NCBI GenBank assembly: GCA_902485915.1 | Contig: CABTMH010000108.1 | Location: 1 to 7,567, forward strand | Reading direction: 5' to 3' | Length of the DNA: 7,567 nt | DNA from: an uncultured Oribacterium sp. | GTDB lineage: Bacteria; Bacillota; Clostridia; Lachnospirales; Lachnospiraceae | Shown here: in pieces, positions 1-5,410 of the stretch | Numbering within the stretch: the stretch's first letter is position 1 | How the letters are laid out: each line of letters opens with the position of its first letter | Program-made: the position numbers and the translations under genes | The notes under the pieces: model-generated | Database searches by the model: none | The model's input: the letters and a program-made list of their open reading frames with translations, nothing else | Told to the model about the DNA's origin: nothing

Positions 1-521
1 ATGCCCTTTACGAACGCCTGAAAGCATTCCGTCTTCTCCTTCGGTGTTTCGTCTGTGGGCGCCACAATGTAGTATGCATTTTCCAGAAGAGACGCACGGG
101 AGTTGTGATAGCGGGTTCTCTCCGAGCCTGTCATGGGATGACCTCCGACGAAAAAGGAGGAGAGCCCTTCCCTTTCTACCTGCTCCTGAATGTCTCTTTT
201 GGTGGAGCCGATATCGGACAAAATGGCGGAAAGCTTCAGATGTCCCTTCAGTGCGGCAAGATTTTCCGCGTTCTTCCGGACAGGAGCACAGAGAAAAACA
301 ATGTCGCAGTTTTCAAACAGAGCACCGTCAAGAGGTCCGTCTTCGCTGCAGGCACCGGCATTGACGACTCCGTCATGAATGGCCTCGTCCAGCGTGTCAC
401 GGGAAGGGTTATAGGCAATGATCTCCGCCGTGGGCCAATAGCTTCGAATCGCCTTTGCAATCGAACCTCCGATCAGGCCAAGACCGACAAAGCCAAAACG
501 GAAGGAGTTAAAATCAGACAT
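1..521 (-). CDS. tyrA: Prephenate dehydrogenase, N-terminal part (runs off the left edge)
   Basis: The 173 visible codons start at the ATG whose complement is 519-521 and stay open to the window edge, so the C-terminus is missing. TyrA converts prephenate and NAD(P)+ to 4-hydroxyphenylpyruvate in tyrosine synthesis, in the cytoplasm. Visible motifs are a Rossmann dinucleotide-binding loop GLGLIGGS (residues 13-20) after a short beta strand, a second-strand FLCAPV (77-81), SDIGSTK (102-108), and the family signature GGHPMTGSE (126-134) followed by LLENAYYI. The start is supported by a GAGGTGA ribosome binding site (complement of 528-534) six bases upstream and by an in-frame TGA just before it. 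R137 sits where a Gly is common in the GSE-x-(S/T)-G stretch. The gene diverges from leuS. Its proline codons are mostly CCT/CCC, unlike the CCG of its neighbours. An arogenate dehydrogenase, or a fusion to another domain in the missing part, cannot be excluded. Confidence 0.93.
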   Translation of the reverse strand, partial: MSDFNSFRFGFVGLGLIGGSIAKAIRSYWPTAEIIAYNPSRDTLDEAIHDGVVNAGACSEDGPLDGALFENCDIVFLCAPVRKNAENLAALKGHLKLSAILSDIGSTKRDIQEQVEREGLSSFFVGGHPMTGSERTRYHNSRASLLENAYYIVAPTDETPKEKTECFQAFVKG

Positions 522-569
522 AATCAGTCACCTCGGATATCTGCAGAAATTGAACCGGCCAAAGGTATT

Positions 570-598
570 AAAATAATGATAGAAATGGAATTGGTCGA
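570..598 (-). promoter_or_regulatory. Weak candidate promoter for tyrA
   Basis: Read on the minus strand, TCGACC (complement of 593-598) and TATTTT (complement of 570-575) are separated by 17 bases, each matching four of six consensus positions, in an AT-rich stretch 50 bases upstream of the tyrA ATG. An equally good alternative lies further upstream: TGGACC (complement of 630-635) and TACACT (complement of 607-612), also 17 bases apart. Neither is convincing alone. The region must contain a tyrA promoter if the gene heads its own transcript. Confidence 0.25.
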
Positions 599-607
599 AT
601 GGATATA

Positions 608-636
608 GTGTACCGCAATTAAAAGCGGCGGTCCAC
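608..636. repeat. Imperfect inverted repeat (hairpin) in the tyrA-leuS intergenic region
   Basis: GTGTACCGC (608-616) and GCGGTCCAC (628-636) pair over nine positions with a single T/C mismatch, around an 11-base AT-rich loop. A tighter alternative pairs CCGC (613-616) with GCGG (625-628) over an 8-base loop. No T run follows on either strand, so it is not an intrinsic terminator. It lies upstream of the leuS promoter and overlaps one tyrA promoter candidate, so it could be an operator or part of a long tyrA leader. Function unknown. Confidence 0.4.
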
Positions 637-648
637 AGTTTATTGCAC

Positions 649-658
649 CAACGCGTTG
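649..658. promoter_or_regulatory. Perfect 10-bp palindrome, possible operator
   Basis: CAACGCGTTG is fully self-complementary. It sits 22 bases before the leuS -35 hexamer and between the divergent starts of tyrA and leuS. A CG-centred palindrome of this kind resembles LacI/GalR-type operator cores, but a 10-bp palindrome can occur by chance and no regulator gene is visible here. Confidence 0.3.
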
Positions 659-680
659 AATCGCAAAAAGCGCGGTTTCC

Positions 681-709
681 TTGACACTGGTATTTCGTGG
701 GGATATCAT
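681..709 (+). promoter_or_regulatory. Sigma-A-type promoter of leuS
   Basis: A perfect -35 hexamer TTGACA (681-686), a 17-base spacer and a -10 hexamer TATCAT (704-709, five of six matches) fit the housekeeping promoter consensus. An A-rich start region follows, with a predicted transcription start near 716. This gives leuS a leader of about 80 bases, too short for a T-box, and suggests strong constitutive expression. Confidence 0.72.
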
Positions 710-786
710 TAAAAAAGTATGCAAAAGAGGGAAAGAGAATCTGTTTTCCTTCAGATCGAGCTGCTGCGGCAAACAGTCTGCGGCAC

Positions 787-793
787 AGGAGGT
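787..793 (+). promoter_or_regulatory. Ribosome binding site of leuS
   Basis: AGGAGGT is a near-complete match to the anti-Shine-Dalgarno and ends five bases before the ATG at 799. It fixes the leuS start and predicts efficient initiation. Confidence 0.88.
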
Positions 794-798
794 AATCA

Positions 799-3216
799 AT
801 GAAATACAACTTCAGGAAAATCGAGCCGAAGTGGCAGGCTGCCTGGGAGCAGGCGAATGCATTTGAGGCAGTAGATTTTGACAGTAAGCCGAAGTGGTAC
901 GGACTGGTAGAGTTCCCGTATCCGTCCGGTGCCGGCATGCATGTCGGCCATATCAAGGCCTATTCTTCCATCGAGGTTCTGGCAAGAAAGCGCCGCATGC
1001 AGGGCTATAACGTGCTGTTCCCGATCGGATTCGACTCATTCGGTCTTCCGGCAGAGAACTATGCCATCAAGACCAACACCCACCCGCATATCATCACTGA
1101 GAAGAACATCCAGCACTTCAAGGATCAGATGGAGAAGGTCGGCTTCTCCTTCGACTGGAGCCGCGAGATCGCAACCTCTCATGAGGATTACTATAAGTGG
1201 ACCCAGTGGATCTTCGAGAAGCTCTATGAGCATAATCTCGTATTCCGTGCGAAGACCCTCGTCAACTACTGCCCGCACTGCAAGGTCGTTCTCTCGAACG
1301 AGGACTCCCAGGGCGGCAAGTGCGACATCTGCCACAGCGATGTCGTACAGCTTTCGAAGGATGTATGGTATCTCCGCATCACGCAGTATGCTGACCGTCT
1401 CCTGAAGGGACTCGATGATGTCGATTATCCGGAGTCCATCAAGCAGCAGCAGGTGTCCTGGATCGGCCGCAGCACCGGTGCGTTCGTCAACTTCGAGCTC
1501 GCCGATCAGGCAGGAAAGACCGTCGATGATAAGCTCGAGATCTATACCACCCGTTGTGATACCCTCTATGGCGTCACCTTCATGGTCGTCGCACCGGAGC
1601 ATCCGACACTTGATAAGTATAAGGACCAGATTACGAACTGGGATGCCGTCATGAACTACCGTGACGAGGCTGCGAAGAAAACCGAGTTCCAGCGTACACA
1701 GCTCGTGAAGGAGAAGACCGGCGTACGCATCGAGGGTCTGACCGCGATCAACCCGATCACCGGTAAGCAGATCCCGATCTTCATCGCCGACTATGTCATG
1801 ATGGGCTACGGCACCGGTGCGATCATGGCCGTACCGGCACACGATCAGCGTGACTACGACTTCGCAAAGAAGTTCGGTGTCGATATCGTCGAGGTCATCA
1901 AGGGCGGTGATATCTCGAAGGAAGCCTATACCGGCGACGGTGAGATGGTAAACTCCGGCTTCCTCGATGGCTTCACGAACAAGAAGGATTCCATCCATAA
2001 GATGCTCGAGGTCCTCACCGAGCGTGGCATCGGTCACGAGGGTGTACAGTATAAGATGAAGGACTGGGCGTTCAACCGTCAGCGCTACTGGGGTGAGCCG
2101 ATTCCGCTCATTCACTGCCCGAACTGTGGAACGGTTGTCGTTCCGGAGGAAGAGCTTCCGCTGACCCTTCCGGATGTCGAGAACTTCGAGCCGGGTACCG
2201 ATGGACAGTCCCCGCTGGCGAAGATCGACAGCTTCGTGAACTGCACCTGCCCGAAGTGCGGCGGCGCGGCGAAGCGCGAAACCGATACCATGCCGCAGTG
2301 GGCCGGTTCCTCCTGGTACTTCCTCCGTTTCTGCGATGCAAACAACGATCATGCCTTCGCAGATCCGGATAAGCTCAAGTACTGGATGCCGGTCGACCAC
2401 TATAACGGTGGTATGGAGCACGTAACGCGTCACCTTCTGTACTCGAGATTCTGGCATCAGTTCCTCTATGACATCAAGGAGGTGCCGACACCGGAGCCAT
2501 ACGCAAAGCGTACCTACCAGGGCCTCATCCTCGGACCGGATGGCGAGAAGATGTCGAAGTCAAAGGGCAATGTCATCGACCCGCTGAACATCGTGGACCT
2601 CTACGGTGCGGATACCCTTCGTACCTATGTGCTCTTCATGAGTGACTACACCGCCGCTGCGCCATGGAGCGAGGAGGGTGTACGTGGCGTGAAGCGTTTC
2701 CTGGATCGTGTAGCCGGTCTCACCGACATCGCGACCCTCGAGAAGGAAGATCCGAGCCTCGAGTCGAAGACCCACAAGACCATCAAGAAGGTCTCCGAGG
2801 ATATCGAGCGTATGAAGTTCAACACCGCGATCGCTGCGCTGATGACCCTCATCAACGACTACACGAAGGCCGGTGCGATCACACGTGATGACCTCATCAC
2901 CTTCATCAAGCTCCTCCATCCGTTTGCGCCGCATCTCACAGAGGAAATCTATGAGACCGTCGGTGGTGAGGGCCTCCTGACCCTGAGTGCATGGCCGGAG
3001 TACGACGAGGCGAAGACGAAGGATGCCGTCATCAACATGGGTGTCCAGATCAACGGTAAGGTGCGTGGTAACATCGACATCCCGGCAGAGGCGACGCAGG
3101 AAGATGCAGTCGCAGCTGCGCAGGCAAACGAGCAGGTAAGCAAGTACTTCGAGGGCAAGAACATCGTAAAGGTGATCTTCGTTCCTGGAAAGATCCTGAA
3201 CTTCGTCGTGAAGTAA
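799..3216 (+). CDS. leuS: Leucyl-tRNA synthetase
   Basis: This 805-residue class I synthetase charges tRNA-Leu with leucine in the cytoplasm. The ATP site is shown by YPSGAGMHVGH (41-51, the HIGH motif as HVGH) and KMSKS (584-588). The CP1 editing domain that hydrolyses mischarged tRNA is present, with TTRCDT (250-255) and GTGAIMAVPAHDQRD (338-352), including the conserved Asp of HDQRD. Putative zinc sites are C158/C161/C175/C178 and C440/C443/C484/C487. Other marks are FNRQRYWG (425-432), WAGSSWYFLR (501-510), an anticodon-binding helical domain from about 620, and the C-terminal INGKVRG (751-757). The length matches B. subtilis LeuRS, and the leucine-specific domain that precedes KMSKS in E. 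coli is absent. Cys253 replaces the Pro of the E. coli/B. subtilis TTRPDT motif. It has its own promoter and terminator, so it is probably monocistronic. Confidence 0.99.
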   Translation: MKYNFRKIEPKWQAAWEQANAFEAVDFDSKPKWYGLVEFPYPSGAGMHVGHIKAYSSIEVLARKRRMQGYNVLFPIGFDSFGLPAENYAIKTNTHPHIITEKNIQHFKDQMEKVGFSFDWSREIATSHEDYYKWTQWIFEKLYEHNLVFRAKTLVNYCPHCKVVLSNEDSQGGKCDICHSDVVQLSKDVWYLRITQYADRLLKGLDDVDYPESIKQQQVSWIGRSTGAFVNFELADQAGKTVDDKLEIYTTRCDTLYGVTFMVVAPEHPTLDKYKDQITNWDAVMNYRDEAAKKTEFQRTQLVKEKTGVRIEGLTAINPITGKQIPIFIADYVMMGYGTGAIMAVPAHDQRDYDFAKKFGVDIVEVIKGGDISKEAYTGDGEMVNSGFLDGFTNKKDSIHKMLEVLTERGIGHEGVQYKMKDWAFNRQRYWGEPIPLIHCPNCGTVVVPEEELPLTLPDVENFEPGTDGQSPLAKIDSFVNCTCPKCGGAAKRETDTMPQWAGSSWYFLRFCDANNDHAFADPDKLKYWMPVDHYNGGMEHVTRHLLYSRFWHQFLYDIKEVPTPEPYAKRTYQGLILGPDGEKMSKSKGNVIDPLNIVDLYGADTLRTYVLFMSDYTAAAPWSEEGVRGVKRFLDRVAGLTDIATLEKEDPSLESKTHKTIKKVSEDIERMKFNTAIAALMTLINDYTKAGAITRDDLITFIKLLHPFAPHLTEEIYETVGGEGLLTLSAWPEYDEAKTKDAVINMGVQINGKVRGNIDIPAEATQEDAVAAAQANEQVSKYFEGKNIVKVIFVPGKILNFVVK

Positions 3217-3261
3217 ACGGAATCTGCGACACAGAGTATTACGTAAACGACAGAAACATGG

Positions 3262-3296
3262 CCGGTGGGCCCGCTGGGCGGGTCTGCCGGTTTTTT
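3262..3296 (+). terminator. Strong intrinsic terminator after leuS
   Basis: A 13-bp stem pairs 3262-3274 with 3278-3290 around a TGG loop. Ten pairs are Watson-Crick and three are G-T wobbles. Six T follow directly (3291-3296). It begins 46 bases after the leuS stop and should separate leuS from uvrC. Confidence 0.93.
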
Positions 3297-3385
3297 CGCA
3301 TCTGAAGAAGAGAAGTAAGAGACCGTCCTGGTGTATATGGCATCGGTCGTAGACATTGGCTAAGGGAATCGGGGTGCAGGAAGCC

Positions 3386-5293
3386 ATGAGAGATAACAGT
3401 AAATTTAATATCGAGGAAGAGCTCCAGAAGCTTCCGGCGCTCCCGGGCGTCTACATCATGCACGGCCCGAAGGATGAGATCATCTATGTCGGTAAGGCGA
3501 AGGTGCTGAAAAACCGCGTCAAGCAGTACTTCCAGAAATCCTATAAGAAATCCGTGAAGATCCAGCAGATGGTGCATCTGGTGGAGCGCTTCGAGTACAT
3601 CGTCGTCGATTCGGAGCTCGAGGCACTGATGCTCGAGAATAATCTCATCAAGGAGCATAAGCCACGCTACAACACCCTGCTGAAGGATGACAAAACCTAT
3701 CCGTACATCAAGGTGACGAACGAGCTCTACCCGCGGATTCTGAAGGTGCGGAAGCAGTACCAGGACCGTGCCCGCTACTTCGGTCCATACGCGTCGAACG
3801 ATCAGGTCAATGAGGTCATCGAGCTCATCCGGAAGACCTTCCATATCCGGAACTGTAACAAGCTGTTCACGGAGGCGGCTCCGCTTGCGAACAAGTGCAT
3901 GTACTATGACATCCACCAGTGTGATGGGCCGTGCATCGGGAAGCAGTCACAGGCAGATTATAAGCTCCAGGTGGACCGGGCCATCGATTTTCTGAACGGA
4001 AAGTACGAGGACATCGTGAAGGAACTGACCCGCCGCATGCAGCGCGCCTCCGAGAACCTGGATTTCGAGACGGCACTCGAGATGCGGGATCTGATCCGGG
4101 CGATCGAGGCGATTCAGAACCGGCAGAAGATCGTGGCCTATGACGCTGAGGACCGGGATATCATCGGCATGCGCCGTTCCTTCGCGGACTGCATCGTCCA
4201 GATCTTTTTCGTCCGAGATGGGAAAATCATCGGCCGTGACCATCAGTTCATCGACATTGACCCAGAGGAAACCGACGAGAGCATCCTGACGAACTTCATC
4301 GAGCAGTACTACGATGGCACCCCGTTCGTGCCGCGGGAGATCTTCGTACAGACAGAGCTCGAAGAGAAGGCGGTGCTGGAGCAGTGGCTGAGCCGGGAGA
4401 AGGGGAAGCGTGTGTACATCGTGACCCCGCAGATCGGGAAGAAGGAGAAGCTCGTCGAGCTCGCCATCACGAACGCCGGTATCCTCATGAACCGCTATCG
4501 TCAGCAGTACCGCGAGCAGGACGTGAAGAACGCCCGGGCCCTCGAGGAGCTGCAGCAGCTGATCGGGCTGCCGAGCCTGCCGCTTCGGATCGAGTCCTAC
4601 GATATCTCGAACACGATGGGCGCGCTCAATGTCGGCTCGATGGTCGTCTACCAGAACGGTCGGCCGAAGAACAACGACTACCGGAAGTTCCGCATTCAGT
4701 CCGTCCAGGGGCCGGATGACGTCCGCTCGATGCGGGAGATGCTGACGCGCCGCTTCGAGCATGGCCTCTCGGAGATGCAGGCGAACGCGCGGGATGGTAA
4801 GGATGACCGGCTCGGCTCCTTCTCGAACTTCCCGGACCTCATCTGTATGGATGGTGGTAAGGGACAGGTGCATGTCTGTGAGGAGGTGCTGCAGGCGCTC
4901 GGTATCACGAGCATCACGGTCGTCGGTATGGTCAAGGATGATCATCACCGGACGCGGGCACTGCTGTATCAGGACGAGGAACTGCCGATCGCGGAGAACA
5001 GCGAGGCCTTTAAGCTCCTGACGCGCATCCAGGACGAGGTGCACCGCTTCGCCATCAGCTACCACCGCTCGCTCCGGGAGCAGAAGCAGATCCGCTCGCT
5101 GCTGGACGACATAAAGGGGATCGGTGAAGTGCGGAAGAAGGCACTTATGCGGCGGTTCGGAGACATTGACCACATCCGCGTGGCCGGGCTCGAGGAGCTC
5201 CGGGCCTGCCCATCGATGGACGAGTACTCCGCGCGACAGGTGTATGATTTTTTCCATGCGAAAAATCACAAGAAAACCTTCACAAAACCGTAA
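3386..5293 (+). CDS. uvrC: Excinuclease ABC subunit C
   Basis: UvrC makes both incisions around a DNA lesion after UvrA/UvrB recognition in nucleotide excision repair. Numbered from the ATG at 3386 (635 residues), it has a GIY-YIG nuclease domain starting LPGVYIMH with IIYVGKA (about 18-95). Cysteines C157, C171, C179 and C183 have the C-x7-C-x3-C ending reported to bind an Fe-S cluster in E. coli UvrC. A UVR helical motif that contacts UvrB lies at about 203-238. The RNase H-like second nuclease carries YDISNTMG (D406), GPDD (D444/D445), DGGKGQ (D489) and DEVHRFAI (H553). Tandem helix-hairpin-helix motifs follow (about 573-625). In-frame TTG (3356) and GTG (3374) starts exist upstream. I chose ATG because MRDNSKFNIEEELQKLP fits known UvrC N-termini and GCAGGA lies just before it, though that site is weak. 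All key residues appear intact. uvrA and uvrB are not in the window. Confidence 0.98.
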   Translation: MRDNSKFNIEEELQKLPALPGVYIMHGPKDEIIYVGKAKVLKNRVKQYFQKSYKKSVKIQQMVHLVERFEYIVVDSELEALMLENNLIKEHKPRYNTLLKDDKTYPYIKVTNELYPRILKVRKQYQDRARYFGPYASNDQVNEVIELIRKTFHIRNCNKLFTEAAPLANKCMYYDIHQCDGPCIGKQSQADYKLQVDRAIDFLNGKYEDIVKELTRRMQRASENLDFETALEMRDLIRAIEAIQNRQKIVAYDAEDRDIIGMRRSFADCIVQIFFVRDGKIIGRDHQFIDIDPEETDESILTNFIEQYYDGTPFVPREIFVQTELEEKAVLEQWLSREKGKRVYIVTPQIGKKEKLVELAITNAGILMNRYRQQYREQDVKNARALEELQQLIGLPSLPLRIESYDISNTMGALNVGSMVVYQNGRPKNNDYRKFRIQSVQGPDDVRSMREMLTRRFEHGLSEMQANARDGKDDRLGSFSNFPDLICMDGGKGQVHVCEEVLQALGITSITVVGMVKDDHHRTRALLYQDEELPIAENSEAFKLLTRIQDEVHRFAISYHRSLREQKQIRSLLDDIKGIGEVRKKALMRRFGDIDHIRVAGLEELRACPSMDEYSARQVYDFFHAKNHKKTFTKP

Positions 5294-5301
5294 AATATTC
5301 G

Positions 5302-5329
5302 TCATGTATTTCGCGGCTTCTCTCATGTA
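5302..5329 (+). repeat. Short direct repeat TCATGTA
   Basis: TCATGTA occurs at 5302-5308 and again at 5323-5329, a 21-base (two helical turn) period. It lies in the uvrC to VanW-gene gap, with the second copy overlapping the candidate -35 at 5326. It could be a pair of binding half-sites, but repeats this short arise easily by chance. Confidence 0.25.
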
Positions 5330-5354
5330 CAAAGATTCGAAATCCTGTTAAGAT
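5326..5354 (+). promoter_or_regulatory. Candidate promoter for the VanW-family gene
   Basis: TGTACA (5326-5331) and TAAGAT (5349-5354) are 17 bases apart. Each matches four of six consensus positions, and an extended -10 TGT precedes the second. The predicted start, near 5361, falls inside the left arm of the uvrC terminator. No better promoter is visible between uvrC and the next gene. Confidence 0.35.
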
Positions 5355-5359
5355 TATAG

Positions 5360-5385
5360 GCGTCGTCTTCGGGCGGCGCTTTTTT
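5360..5385 (+). terminator. Intrinsic terminator after uvrC with UUCG tetraloop
   Basis: GCGTCGTC (5360-5367) pairs with GGCGGCGC (5372-5379): six Watson-Crick pairs and two G-T wobbles. The C(TTCG)G loop is exceptionally stable, and six T follow (5380-5385). It lies 66 bases after the uvrC stop and only 25 bases before the next start codon. Confidence 0.9.
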
Positions 5386-5398
5386 AGTGACCTTTTTC

Positions 5399-5403
5399 AG
5401 GAG
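5399..5403 (+). promoter_or_regulatory. Ribosome binding site of the VanW-family gene
   Basis: AGGAG is placed seven bases before the ATG at 5411. It decides the start in favour of this ATG over the in-frame GTG at 5387, which would lie against the terminator T run with no ribosome binding site. Confidence 0.8.
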
Positions 5404-5410
5404 TTTATAT

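Noticed and set aside
540..798. T-box riboswitch upstream of leuS
   Set aside because: GTGTACCGC at 608 faintly recalls the T-box core, but it lies upstream of the strong TTGACA/TATCAT promoter, lacks the AGGGTGG-ACCGCG match, and no terminator/antiterminator pair with a T run follows.
528..956. Minus-strand 142-codon frame across the tyrA-leuS spacer
   Set aside because: It spans the leuS promoter and start and overlaps tyrA regulatory sequence; the protein is rich in Cys/Phe/His with no recognisable domain and no ribosome binding site was evident.
1036..2457. A 473-codon open frame antisense to leuS
   Set aside because: It is codon-aligned with leuS, so its stops could only come from sense codons TTA, CTA or TCA, which this codon style avoids. 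The product is low in recognisable motifs and leuS is certain.
3337..3363. Eight-codon mini ORF (ATG at 3337 to TAA at 3361) before uvrC
   Set aside because: No ribosome binding site and no enriched regulatory codons; consistent with chance.
3947..5332. A 461-codon open frame antisense to uvrC
   Set aside because: Codon-aligned with uvrC and open for the same codon-bias reason; no family resemblance and it covers the terminally conserved uvrC domains.
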